Source of the DNA: Pedobacter sp. ASV28 | GTDB taxonomy: Bacteria; Bacteroidota; Bacteroidia; Sphingobacteriales; Sphingobacteriaceae | Direction of reading: 5' to 3' | DNA: 64,000 nt | Assembly (NCBI RefSeq): GCF_016428855.1 | Contig: NZ_JAELTN010000019.1 | Span: 1-64,000 of the forward strand | Shown: positions 54,783 through 64,000 of the stretch, in pieces | Numbering within the stretch: the first letter of the stretch is position 1 | Layout of the letters: each line of letters opens with the position of its first letter | Made by a program: the position numbers and the translations under genes | The notes under the pieces: model-generated | What the model saw: only the letters and a program-made list of their open reading frames with translations | Told to the model about the DNA's origin: nothing | Databases searched by the model: none

Positions 54783-57700
54783 CTATCTTCTAATTACCTT
54801 TAGCTGCACTATTTCCCTAGCGCCTTGTACAGTGACAATATATATCCCTGCGGGGTAACTGCCCAGCGAAACCACTTTAGTAATCTCGCCGTCTCGGATT
54901 CCGATTTTCTGCAGTACCCTACCGTTTACGTCCATTATCTCTAACCAGGTAAAAGTTGCTGCGCTGAAAGATAGCGTAATGAGGTCGTCCGTGGGGTTCG
55001 GGTAAAGTCGTATTTCCGAGGTCGAAAAGCTAAAGTTTAGCATCCTGGTTCCCAAATTCTTAGATTTCCCGTCGTCGTCTAGTTGTATCAGTTTATAGTA
55101 ATTAGCGCCATTGGCAGGCTGTTTATCTGTGAAAGAATAGATTTGAGATTTGACATTTGCGACATGGGAAGCCTTTACGTTTCCAATTTTAACAAAGGTT
55201 GGCTCCGCTGACCCCTCGTTCCTTTGCGTTGCGCTATCCGCTCTCCAAACCTCAAACCCTTTATTCCATTGCTCTGCAGCCGTGGCCCAATTCAATAGTG
55301 CATAATTTCTATCCGCCTTTACGGTAAAAGAAATCAAGGAAACCGGTAGTACCGACTCTTGAGTGATGTTAAGCGTGTAGCTTTTGGTCGTCACGCCATC
55401 TTGAGCGCTTACTACAACGGTAATGATATTTAAGCCGGTACTTAACGCAATATTTCCCGATGCATTTCCACTGATTGCCGGGCTGCCGTTAACGGTAATG
55501 GTCGCACCGTTTTGTGCCGCGGTTGCAATTACCCTTAAACTCGTTGCCGTTACGACAGCGGTGTAGGTCGTCGTACCTGTTACAAAAGTTGGTGACAAAG
55601 TGCCTTCTGTAATGCTTAGCGAAGCTAAATCTGCATTGGAAGAGCCAGCCCTCGATATTGTAACGGAGTAAATTTTTATGCTTGTACCATCTTGCGCCAT
55701 AACCCTTACCTCGATCGTATTTGAGCCCACGTTTAATGAAAGGGCAGTACTCTCGCCGCCACTGGCTACTGGGACGTAACTTCCGCCATTTACCCTCACC
55801 TGTACCGTTGCATTGGCTTGGTTTACGGTCGGTGTTACGGTGATGCTGGTTATTGCGCTGCCCACAGTTGCCGTATAAGTTTCCGTTGCCGCTGCAAAAA
55901 CAGGCGATAAAGTGCCCGCACCTAACAATAAGCTACTCAACGTTGCATCAGTAGATGCTGTGGTGGTCACATTTAACGGGTTGTCTTGCGCAGTTTCGGA
56001 CAAATATTGCTGGTAACCGCCAGCATTATTATTGTATTCTACTACCATCGCACGATAGTTGGTCCCTGGTTTTAAGTTAGTAGCGGTCACCGTAGTGCCG
56101 GTTCCATCATAAATACAGTACCAGCCACTTGTTCCAATTTGAGCGCCGTTGCCAAATGTTGCACTGGCCGTATAAGCGGTATTTACCATCGGGGCGGGAG
56201 TGCCACTGCCGCCCTCCAACATAAACACGGAAACCCTGCTGCCATTGCCCCTACTCCACGACAGGCTGGTTGAATGGGTTAATGTATTGTAAAACATCAC
56301 CGACGTTGGCTGTGCCGTGGGTGGCGCAATACCATTCCTGAAAACAGAAATGGTACGCTCGTCGGTATTGTCGGCATAATTGGCCACTACCACATCCTGT
56401 CTGCCATCCCCATCCAAATCGGCTACGGCCACGCCCCAAGGAGTATCGCCGGTGGCTAAATCGTCTTTTGCAGCAAAACCGATATTACCCAAAGTTGACG
56501 CGTTGCGCAATATGGAAGCCGAATTGCCACCATAATTACTGGTCACTAGGTCGGGCCTGCCATCGCCGTCCACATCGCCAACAGTTAAGGCAGTTGGACT
56601 GGGACCCGTGGCAAAATCAGCCTTGGTTGCAAAGCCCGAATCATCTATGACAGCCCCAACACTAACGTTGTTCCTAAAAACCGATATGGTATTGTCGGCC
56701 TGGTTGAGTGCGGCCAGATCAGGTTTGCCATCACCATCAAAATCGGCCACTGCCATGCTGCATATTTGTGGTGCACCCGTAGTTCCCGAAGTAATATCTA
56801 TCCTCGATGCGAACATAAAAGTACCCACTACAGACTGGTTCTGAATCACACTTATCTTATCGCTGCCATAGTGTGCCACGGCAATATCTGGCTTTCCATC
56901 ACCATTTAAATCTTCGGCAACAATGCTGAAAGGTGTTGTCCTTACGGGAATACCTTGTACAGGTATGGCATTAAAAGCACCATTTAGAGGGGTCACATTA
57001 CGGTAGGTAAGCAGGGTATTAGTATATAATGAGCTTGTGACCACATCGTTCAATCCATCGCCATCAAAATCTGCAATGGCAATGGCCCTGGGACTGGTGT
57101 AGGGAGAAATGGTAGCGATATCCACCTTTGTATCAAAACCAATGGCACCTACCGAGGAGTTGTTGATGAATACCGAAAAGCTGTTGCTGCCTGCATTGAC
57201 CACTGCTAGGTCAGGCCTGCCATCTCCATTCAGATCACCCGTGGCTATATTTACCGGACTGGTACCGGTTGCAAAATCGACCTTGGAGGCAAAACTGCCG
57301 GCAGCTATACTGCCCGTAGCAGAAGTATTACGGAACACGGATATGGTGTTTGCCCCAAAATTTGCCACCACAAGGTCGGGCTTGCCATCTCCGTCCAGGT
57401 CAACTATAACGGGGGAAATAGGGCTTTTGGAAGTAGCAAACTTCTGTTGCGGCACAAAGTTGATCAGCCCGTTAGGGTAGGTAACGGCAAACGGTGTATT
57501 TGCCATACGGCCTATGCCCGTACTTAAATCTGTAAAGCTGATGTTTTTAAAGCTGCCACTTGCCGGAGCGGTAACGGTAAGGCTGGTGGGGGTTGCCACT
57601 GTAACATTGCCCTTTACGGCACCAAAAAATACGGCACTGTTGGCTGGTTCCGGGCTAAAATTGGTACCTGTCAGGGTGACCACTGTGCCTGCAGTTCCCC

Positions 57701-60665
57701 TATTCGGCGATACGGAAGTAAGCATTGGGACGGGGGCATTTCTATAGACCATGACCAAGCCAGCCAATGCATTGTTGGTTACAGCCACATCGGGTTTGCC
57801 ATCACCATCAAAATCGGCAAGGGCAAGGCCGCCATTGGTTGGAGCGAGGTAAAACCTGCTTTCGGCCAGATCCGGCGTTACAGAACTGGTTCTGGGAAAT
57901 GAGGATGAGGTAAGCGAATTGCGTATAATGGCCAGGGCCTTTGAACCGGTGATGATCATATCGGGCTTACCATCGCCGTCCATATCATTAATAGCAAGGC
58001 TTTCGGAGATGTTATCCGTAGCGAAGTAGACATAGTTAAACTCGATAGTCGAAGAGGCAGAGATATTTCTATAAATAACTATTGAAGTGCCCAATACCAC
58101 AAGATCGTTTGCGCCATCGCCATCCATATCGGCTACCGCCAATTGTTTGGGATTGGGTGTGGTAGTGATATAGGGCTGCGTGGCAAAAGAGAAAGTAGTG
58201 GTACCGGTGTTCTGTACCATATACAGCCGGGCATTGGCATCGTTGATGATGGCCAGATCGGGCTTACCATCGCCATTGAAATCGGCCGCCACCATGCTGT
58301 TTGTAGTAAAGCCCAAATTGATGGTGGCCGCAGGCGTTCCGCTAAAATTTATAGAGGTTCCAATTGTGGTGTTGGGGTAAATGGCCACGTTGTTTCCGGT
58401 AGAGCTTGTGGCGGCAATATCTGGCCTGCCATCCATATTAAAATCGGCCACCAACAAATTGGTAATGTTAGCGGTTGTTAAAATATCAAATCTGGAGAAA
58501 CTGGGTGCACCTACGGATGAGTTGTTTACCAAAATGTAAATCTTTGCTGTCCCGGCTTGGCTCACTGCTACATCCAGTTTGCCATCGCCATTCAGATCGG
58601 CCACGATCAAATTGGTTGGCGTGATGCCGCCCATCGCAAAGGTAACCTGCGTGAAGGTGCTGTTTTTTGCACCATCTTGAGTGGTATTTCTAAGCACGGC
58701 TATGCCCAAACTATTCGTTACGATCAAATCAGGTTTACCATCACCGTCGATATCACCTACCTGGGTTTTACTGGCATTGGTGCCTGCGGCAAAAACATTG
58801 GCGGGCTGTAATCCTATTTCGCCGCCGGTGCGGGTTACTATAAAGGGGCTACGTGCAAAAGCCTGCGACCCACTTTCCCTGATGACGCTAACGGGCTGGT
58901 GCGTACTGCCCTTAGGCACGGCAACGGTTAAGTTGGTGGTCGTTGCGGAAGTTACTTGGGCCCTTGTTGCGCCAAAGTAAACGGTGTTACGAGTGGCGGT
59001 TGTGCTAAAGCCGCTACCGTTGATGCTCACTGTGCTGCCGACTTCTCCACTTCTTGGCATGACAGTGATCAGCGAGGTGTTGACACTTACCGCCGCCGGA
59101 TTGCCCGTTGCAGCAGTTGGAAAATATTTTTCCTGCCCGGATATATCATTATACTCCAACACCATAATGCGGTAGGTTTGACCAGTAGTTAGCCCTGTCA
59201 CATTGACAGACGAGCCTGCGCCATTATAGACGCAATACCAGCCACCAACACTACTGCCCTGTGCATAGGTCGCATCGGGCATATAGGTAGTGTTGTCTAT
59301 CGGGCTTGGAAATGTGGAGGTATTTAAGTTACGCATAAACACCACCCTTTTGCTACCATTTCCGTTATTCCAGCTCACGGTAGTAGCGTTATTGGTAGTA
59401 TTACTATAGGTCACACTGGTGGCCTGCTCTGTTGGTGCAAATGCACTGTTGCGTAAAACGGATATTGTCCTTTCATCCGTGACATCGCTATAGTTTGCTA
59501 CCACAATATCGGGCTTACCGTCACCATCCAGATCATCAATTGCTGCGCCCCAGGGATTGTTACCGGTGGAAAAGTCCGTTTTGGGATCAAAACTGATGGC
59601 GTTTCCACTGCCCGTGTTCAGTAAAACGGAGATATTGTCGTTACCGAAATTAGTAGTCACCAGGTCAGGTTTGCCATCGCCGTTTAAATCGCCAACGGCT
59701 AAAGCGCTGGGCGATGTACCTACGGGAAGGGTAACAGCCACCAAAAAGATTGCCGTGCCGTTGTTACGTAAAACAGCAACATGATTAGAAGCTTGGTTCA
59801 ACACCCCCAGATCCGGAAAGCCATCGGAATCAAAATCTGCAATGGTCAAGGCTTGTGGTGCAATACCGCCCGCACTAAAATCCGTCCTATCCGCAAAAGT
59901 AATGGCTGTCCCAGAAGCGTTATTCAAATACACCGAAAGGTTGTTATCGCCTCGGTTTGCCACGGCCACATCAGCCTTGCCATCGCCATTGAAATCGGCG
60001 GCAACCACACCAAACGGCGATGTGCCTGTGGCTACGGTGAGCACCTTTAATAGGGTGATGCCGCCCCCTGCCGCACTCGTGTTTTTATATACCGACAATT
60101 GCGAGGTACTGGCGCTGACCGCGGCCAGATCAGGTCTGCCATCACCATCAAAATCGGCAATGGCAAGGCTACGCATCCCGATATCGGACAATAGGGCCGT
60201 TTCCCTGACCAAACTTGATGAATTGATTGTTCCTGCGGTTGCCGTGTTCCTGAAAACAGTAAGTTCTGAAGCGCCTGCATTGGCCACCACGAGATCTGGC
60301 TTCCCATCACCGTTGAAATCGGCCACGCCCAAAAACACCGGATTACTTGCCGTGGGAAAATCTACCTTATTGGCAAAGCTGGTAGCGCCAAAGCTTACCC
60401 CAGGTGATGAAGTGTTGAAATAAACTGATATGCTGAGGGCACTAAAATTGGCCACTACAAGATCATTTTTGCCGTCGCCGTCTATATCGGCAATTACTGG
60501 CGCAATAGGGTTCCTATCGGTACCAAATTTTTGCTGCGCCTGAAAATTAACCGGGTTTACTTGCGCCGATGCTCCAACTATTGTAAAAACGCCCAGTAAA
60601 AGCAGGGCTTGCCCAGCAATTGTTTTTAGGGTTAAGAGTTTTGCCGAACGTAGCAATGTAATCAT
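54783..60665 (-). CDS. Very large T9SS-secreted VCBS/FG-GAP repeat protein
   Basis: A 1,960-aa surface or secreted protein. After a signal peptide (LLLLGVFTIVGASAQ) come three blocks of VCBS/FG-GAP repeats (about 35-410, 625-985 and 1090-1465), with many calcium-binding loops such as DIDGDGKPDLVV. They alternate with a fibronectin-like linker (about 410-540), IPT/TIG domains (about 540-615 and 1000-1085), and a second linker. Two cadherin-like beta-sandwich domains (LSSLLLGAGTLSPVF, LASLSITEGTLSPTF) follow near 1600-1770. The C-terminus (LYPNPTDDLITLSF...) is a type IX secretion sorting domain. The first and third repeat blocks are near copies. No catalytic domain is seen; adhesion or polymer binding is likely. 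Confidence 0.92.
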   Translation of the reverse strand: MITLLRSAKLLTLKTIAGQALLLLGVFTIVGASAQVNPVNFQAQQKFGTDRNPIAPVIADIDGDGKNDLVVANFSALSISVYFNTSSPGVSFGATSFANKVDFPTASNPVFLGVADFNGDGKPDLVVANAGASELTVFRNTATAGTINSSSLVRETALLSDIGMRSLAIADFDGDGRPDLAAVSASTSQLSVYKNTSAAGGGITLLKVLTVATGTSPFGVVAADFNGDGKADVAVANRGDNNLSVYLNNASGTAITFADRTDFSAGGIAPQALTIADFDSDGFPDLGVLNQASNHVAVLRNNGTAIFLVAVTLPVGTSPSALAVGDLNGDGKPDLVTTNFGNDNISVLLNTGSGNAISFDPKTDFSTGNNPWGAAIDDLDGDGKPDIVVANYSDVTDERTISVLRNSAFAPTEQATSVTYSNTTNNATTVSWNNGNGSKRVVFMRNLNTSTFPSPIDNTTYMPDATYAQGSSVGGWYCVYNGAGSSVNVTGLTTGQTYRIMVLEYNDISGQEKYFPTAATGNPAAVSVNTSLITVMPRSGEVGSTVSINGSGFSTTATRNTVYFGATRAQVTSATTTNLTVAVPKGSTHQPVSVIRESGSQAFARSPFIVTRTGGEIGLQPANVFAAGTNASKTQVGDIDGDGKPDLIVTNSLGIAVLRNTTQDGAKNSTFTQVTFAMGGITPTNLIVADLNGDGKLDVAVSQAGTAKIYILVNNSSVGAPSFSRFDILTTANITNLLVADFNMDGRPDIAATSSTGNNVAIYPNTTIGTSINFSGTPAATINLGFTTNSMVAADFNGDGKPDLAIINDANARLYMVQNTGTTTFSFATQPYITTTPNPKQLAVADMDGDGANDLVVLGTSIVIYRNISASSTIEFNYVYFATDNISESLAINDMDGDGKPDMIITGSKALAIIRNSLTSSSFPRTSSVTPDLAESRFYLAPTNGGLALADFDGDGKPDVAVTNNALAGLVMVYRNAPVPMLTSVSPNRGTAGTVVTLTGTNFSPEPANSAVFFGAVKGNVTVATPTSLTVTAPASGSFKNISFTDLSTGIGRMANTPFAVTYPNGLINFVPQQKFATSKSPISPVIVDLDGDGKPDLVVANFGANTISVFRNTSATGSIAAGSFASKVDFATGTSPVNIATGDLNGDGRPDLAVVNAGSNSFSVFINNSSVGAIGFDTKVDIATISPYTSPRAIAIADFDGDGLNDVVTSSLYTNTLLTYRNVTPLNGAFNAIPVQGIPVRTTPFSIVAEDLNGDGKPDIAVAHYGSDKISVIQNQSVVGTFMFASRIDITSGTTGAPQICSMAVADFDGDGKPDLAALNQADNTISVFRNNVSVGAVIDDSGFATKADFATGPSPTALTVGDVDGDGRPDLVTSNYGGNSASILRNASTLGNIGFAAKDDLATGDTPWGVAVADLDGDGRQDVVVANYADNTDERTISVFRNGIAPPTAQPTSVMFYNTLTHSTSLSWSRGNGSRVSVFMLEGGSGTPAPMVNTAYTASATFGNGAQIGTSGWYCIYDGTGTTVTATNLKPGTNYRAMVVEYNNNAGGYQQYLSETAQDNPLNVTTTASTDATLSSLLLGAGTLSPVFAAATETYTATVGSAITSITVTPTVNQANATVQVRVNGGSYVPVASGGESTALSLNVGSNTIEVRVMAQDGTSIKIYSVTISRAGSSNADLASLSITEGTLSPTFVTGTTTYTAVVTATSLRVIATAAQNGATITVNGSPAISGNASGNIALSTGLNIITVVVSAQDGVTTKSYTLNITQESVLPVSLISFTVKADRNYALLNWATAAEQWNKGFEVWRADSATQRNEGSAEPTFVKIGNVKASHVANVKSQIYSFTDKQPANGANYYKLIQLDDDGKSKNLGTRMLNFSFSTSEIRLYPNPTDDLITLSFSAATFTWLEIMDVNGRVLQKIGIRDGEITKVVSLGSYPAGIYIVTVQGAREIVQLKVIRR

Positions 60666-61045
60666 ATCGTATTATGTTATTGAAAACTTAAAAGCGTAAC
60701 AGCTACTGTGGGCAAAAAACGTTCTGCAAAAATTGGCAGTTGGTAGCCTGCCGGACCACCGATAGCCCTGGTCTCCTTAGTGCAATTTGAACGGACGGGG
60801 TTCTTTGTCATTGCGCAGTGCTTGGTTACACCGCAAACTTAGGGCATAAAGGGTGTTTTGACGGCAAAATGCAGGTCATCAAATAGGTCATCAATTTGGC
60901 TTTCTGGTGGGTTTTGATGGTTTGGGGAGTTTGGAAACCTAAATTTTGACGGGTTGGCGCTGGCTATTATTGTAAGGATGGTCTAAACGGTGAAGCACTT
61001 TGGAGCATCGGTGCCGTACAACCGCTAGGTGGCTAACCGTCTGCC
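60666..61045. other. Intergenic region, nothing recognised
   Basis: About 380 bases between the start of the large secreted protein gene and the end of the regulator. No gene, tRNA or terminator of note is seen. The promoter of the secreted-protein gene should lie here. Confidence 0.4.
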
Positions 61046-62590
61046 CTACATCTTGCCAATCACCTCCTTCAAATCGACATCATTTTGAATGCCTATTTTT
61101 TTGCGCAGGCGGTAGCGGCTGTTTTTCATCGATTCGTAAGAGATGCCTAATAAAGCAGCGGCTTCTTTAACGCTGATATTGAGGCGACTGAACGCCAAGA
61201 TACGCTCATCGGCATCGGTAATATCTGGAAAATGGCTGCGCAGCTTGATGAAAAAACCAGGGTGCACCTTATCGAACAAGCGTTTGTACTCTTCCCAATC
61301 TTGGCGGGTAAGTATGCGGCTGTTGGCCAGTTTGCTCAACGTCTTATCGTCAGCTTTGCCGGTTTGCAGCAATTGCTGCTGCAGGCCATCTATCAAATGA
61401 TTTTTCTCTACCAAGCTAGCGGTGTGGCGTTCCAACAACCGGCGGTTGGCGGCCAGTTCAACTCCAGCTTTTTGCAGGGCCATATCGGCCACTTCCTGTT
61501 TAAGCAGCAAAGCCCGGTGGCGATTTTTGTAAGCGCGATAAAATAAAAACAAAGAAAGGCACAACAGCACGGCAACAGCCATAAGCGCATTGCGCATCAG
61601 GTTGGCATTTTGCAATTGCAGGGCGGTTTCTTTCAGTTGGCGGCCTTTGCGTTCCGACTGGTACCTGACCTCCATCTCTTCAAACTTACGTAGCGTTTCG
61701 GCATTCAGCAAGCTGTCTTTGATGTGCCAATACCGGGTTTGGTATTGGTGCGCCAGTTTGTAGTTTCCGGTTTGCTGGTAAATGGTATTTGCCAGACCGT
61801 AAACCAAATTCATCATTTGATAATTGGGATCGGCCTCTTGCTTTAACAAACTTTCGGCTTCGTGTAGATGTAGCAGGGCTTTGCTGATATTGCCGCTGAT
61901 GCTGTAGTACTCTCCCAAGGCAAAATTTACGCCCTGCTTGACATAAAGTGTGATGGCACTAGGATGTTGATCGGTAAGGCGGTAGGCTTGTTGCAGGTAG
62001 AAAAAATACTTCGGCTTGTCATTAAGGTTTTTGTAAGTGTAGGCCAAGTTGGCGTACAAATTGGCTTGAGTGTCGTAATCGGCAGTATTTTTAACAAAGT
62101 CGATACCTTCACTAAAAACAGCGATGGCCTTCTGTTGAAATTCTGGCCGCTTGGAATCTGTACCATAACTGTTCAGTAAGTCGCCGTAATTGATGTATGC
62201 TACGGCCAACGCCGCCCGCTTCTCTATGCTGTCTGTTTTAAGCGCCTTTAGCGCCTCTACAGCCTGTTTTGCATATTGCAGCCCTTTTTGCGTATTGGGC
62301 AGGTTTTTGGGTTGGTACAAATCGATGTATAATGCAGAAATGTTGTTGAGCAGGAATGCCCGTTGTTTCTGCAGGCGATGATCTTCGGCAATTTTTAAGG
62401 CTTGCAGGTAGCTTTTTAACGCACTTTGGTAGCTGTTTTTGTGGTAGTATGTAGCTGCCTGCTTTGTCAGGCTGTCACACCATTGTGTCGCTCTTTTGCT
62501 TTGCAAGGGAGGCTGTTGGCGTTCGCCCGCTTTTGCTGTGAGGGCAAACAGTAAACAAAACACAACAATACGGACAGGACAGGGCATCAT
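61046..62590 (-). CDS. Membrane-bound TPR regulator with C-terminal helix-turn-helix
   Basis: A 514-aa transcription factor of a type common in Bacteroidota. It has a signal or first anchor (VVFCLLFALTAKAG), about six tetratricopeptide units in the periplasmic region (for example YHKNSYQSALKSYLQALKIA), one membrane helix (NALMAVAVLLCLSLFLFYRAY) and a cytoplasmic coiled region. A LuxR-like helix-turn-helix follows (about 455-510: DADERILAFSRLNISVKEAA, LLGISYESMKNSRYRLRKKI). It probably senses envelope or extracellular signals and may control the adjacent secreted protein gene, which is transcribed in the same direction 380 bp downstream. Confidence 0.85.
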   Translation of the reverse strand: MMPCPVRIVVFCLLFALTAKAGERQQPPLQSKRATQWCDSLTKQAATYYHKNSYQSALKSYLQALKIAEDHRLQKQRAFLLNNISALYIDLYQPKNLPNTQKGLQYAKQAVEALKALKTDSIEKRAALAVAYINYGDLLNSYGTDSKRPEFQQKAIAVFSEGIDFVKNTADYDTQANLYANLAYTYKNLNDKPKYFFYLQQAYRLTDQHPSAITLYVKQGVNFALGEYYSISGNISKALLHLHEAESLLKQEADPNYQMMNLVYGLANTIYQQTGNYKLAHQYQTRYWHIKDSLLNAETLRKFEEMEVRYQSERKGRQLKETALQLQNANLMRNALMAVAVLLCLSLFLFYRAYKNRHRALLLKQEVADMALQKAGVELAANRRLLERHTASLVEKNHLIDGLQQQLLQTGKADDKTLSKLANSRILTRQDWEEYKRLFDKVHPGFFIKLRSHFPDITDADERILAFSRLNISVKEAAALLGISYESMKNSRYRLRKKIGIQNDVDLKEVIGKM

Positions 62591-62767
62591 AGAAAATTAG
62601 CTTTTCGAGTAAATGCTACTAAAATACATAAATCGTAGTTAATTCCCTGTAGAATTATAAAAGGATGAAGAACTGTGTGTACAGCTGGTTAATTTGTGGT
62701 GCCATGAAAAAATCGCACCTTTTCAATTATTCTCTTGATTATATATCTTAGTAAAAAAATCGCTCTT

Positions 62768-63298
62768 ATGAAATCAATTTTAATTCTAAAACATTGGCAA
62801 ATCTTCCTAGTCTTGGTAGTAGGTGCAATAATGTACAATTTCAATATTGAAGGTGATCAATCCTCAACTATGATTATTAGAATCATTGGTGCGGTTATCT
62901 ATTCCTTATGGCCAATATTGGCCGGTAATGAGTTAAATCAATTATTGCCCAAGAAAGTCACTGTAAATTTTAACTTTTTCCTTATAAATATTCTAATTAG
63001 TCTCGGCACTTTTATATCCATATTGGTATTGTCAAATGGAGAAGGAATGACTTTCACTGGAATTTACGCTATTCCAATGCTTTATGTATTTTTTGCTATT
63101 TTATATTGTCTGGCTTTTCCTGCAAAACTTCTGAACTGCATTGAGGCTGGAAAAGAAGTAAGTGTGGGACAATATTTAGGTGACTTTTTCCTTGTGCTCT
63201 TTTTGCCTATTGGAATTTGGTTTTTACAGCCTAGAATAAATAAAGTTGTAGAAAATCAAAAATTAGCCCGTTTGGAAGCCGAAAATAGCAATGCTTAA
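62768..63298 (+). CDS. Small multi-pass membrane protein of unknown function
   Basis: A protein of about 176 aa from the ATG at 62768 (an upstream ATG at 62735 would add 11 residues). It has about five hydrophobic segments, including WQIFLVLVVGAIMYNFNIEG, FFLINILISLGTFISILVLS and YLGDFFLVLFLPIGIWFLQP, then a charged C-terminal tail (VVENQKLARLEAENSN). The topology looks like a small permease or envelope-stress protein, but no family is recognised. Confidence 0.65.
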   Translation: MKSILILKHWQIFLVLVVGAIMYNFNIEGDQSSTMIIRIIGAVIYSLWPILAGNELNQLLPKKVTVNFNFFLINILISLGTFISILVLSNGEGMTFTGIYAIPMLYVFFAILYCLAFPAKLLNCIEAGKEVSVGQYLGDFFLVLFLPIGIWFLQPRINKVVENQKLARLEAENSNA

Positions 63299-63360
63299 CA
63301 ATTCACATAACAGGGGCTTTATATGAACTCATGGCGCCTTAAGCCAACTTGTAAATCTAT

Positions 63361-64000
63361 GGGACTATTTGACATTTTCAAAATCAACAAAAAAAGAAAT
63401 TCCGAGCCAGAGAATATTGACGAAATATTTGCTTTAGCCGCCAGCGACGTTAGCTATAGGCCTCTTTTTTATAGAACAATTTTAGACACTGATTTATATC
63501 TCCTAACGTTTCAAAACGAGGAAGGTAAAAATGAAACGGGTGTCAAAGTCAAGAATTTGGACAATGGAAAAGTACCAATCTTCACGTCAATAGAGAAAAT
63601 CTTTGAGAATAATATCATTATAGAAGAAGTTAACCATATTGTCGTAAGAGGAAAATCTATTTTTGAAAACTGCCCAGACGACATTACAATTGTACTCAAC
63701 CCATATTCCATCCCTACGAAAGAGTTTACACCATTAGAGATACGCAAATTAGTTAATGGAGAACTTTTCAAACCCGATCAAACAAGGCAAGCGAGAATGG
63801 AAAGCAATATCTTGATTTCTCAGCCTAAGGTAGATCCAATAAGTCTAGCGGAATCAATAAGAAAATATTGCGTTACCAGAAGGGAAATAAGAGGTGCTTA
63901 TTTGGCTTTAATGGAAGATACCTCAAGCGAAGAGCTCCCACATTTGATAGTTGGTCTAGAAATTAATGGAAACATAAAAGAGATATTCGGTGAACTAACT
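63361..64000 (+). CDS. SseB-like protein, 3' end cut by the window
   Basis: A plus-strand gene starting with ATG at 63361 runs open to the window end (213 codons, no stop). The N-terminal part (YRPLFYRTILDTDLYLLTF, GKVPIFTSIEKIF, IVLNPYSIPTKEFTPLEIRK) resembles the SseB N-terminal domain. The part near the edge (RGAYLALMEDTSSEELPHL, LIVGLEING) resembles the SseB C-terminal domain. SseB proteins are poorly characterised; in E. coli SseB is linked to serine sensitivity. The gene is incomplete here and its last part lies outside the window. Confidence 0.7.

Noticed and set aside
55000..60500. Several long plus-strand frames across the giant repeat gene
   Set aside because: They are shadows of the repetitive VCBS-coding sequence on the opposite strand and show no family motifs.

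Overview
The window reads as a chromosomal piece of a Bacteroidota bacterium, most likely a Sphingobacteriaceae member close to Pedobacter. The basis is the protein set (type IX secretion sorting domain, S46 dipeptidyl-peptidase, GH95 fucosidase, TPR proteins, DUF4442 protein), an AT-rich genome, and several promoters of the Bacteroidota TTTG / TAnnTTTG type. The species is not determined. The first 123 bases are not genomic: they are poly-C, poly-T and an Illumina Nextera P7/i7 adapter read into the contig end.

Layout. 0.1-9.4 kb holds core genes: PhoH, an MFS pump, an acid-specific S46 peptidase (DPP11 type), free-methionine-sulfoxide reductase, AAG-type DNA glycosylase, RuvB and 3-hydroxybutyryl-CoA dehydrogenase. 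9.6-13.9 kb is a small accessory insertion: a GC-richer inverted-repeat patch, a defence-type reverse transcriptase fused to a nitrilase domain (DRT type 1 architecture) and a GIY-YIG-like protein. 14.3-41.7 kb returns to housekeeping and metabolism: two TPR proteins, gyrA, MATE pump, cytochrome c peroxidase, dinB, truC, Na+/H+ antiporter, bestrophin, kynureninase, a GNAT-nitrilase fusion, queG and a three-gene L-fucose operon (GH95 fucosidase, FAH-family hydrolase, sugar mutarotase). A 0.9 kb tandem array at 31.0-31.9 kb is built from copies of the bestrophin gene's 3' end.

42.06-54.56 kb is an integrated genomic island. It is inserted at the 3' end of tRNA-Lys(UUU), bounded by a 13-bp direct repeat, and has its tyrosine recombinase next to attL. 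Its cargo looks like two defence modules. The first is a methyltransferase-like gene, an AlkB dioxygenase and a 997-aa STAND NTPase ending in an S1-like domain. These lie in one operon, divergent from a WYL regulator, and two related palindromic operators overlap both promoters. The second is a caspase-like protease gene followed by a HEPN-motif gene, convergent with a third unknown alpha-helical protein. Between the modules lie decayed genes, including a pseudogene with a frameshift and a nonsense codon, probably remnants of an older integrative element.

54.8-64 kb carries a 1,960-aa T9SS-secreted VCBS/FG-GAP repeat protein, a TPR-membrane-HTH regulator, a small membrane protein and an SseB-like gene cut by the right edge.

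The strongest candidates for an undescribed system are the WYL-controlled methyltransferase/AlkB/STAND-S1 operon and, second, the caspase-like/HEPN pair on the same island. These assignments rest on motifs read by eye; no homology search or structure prediction was run.
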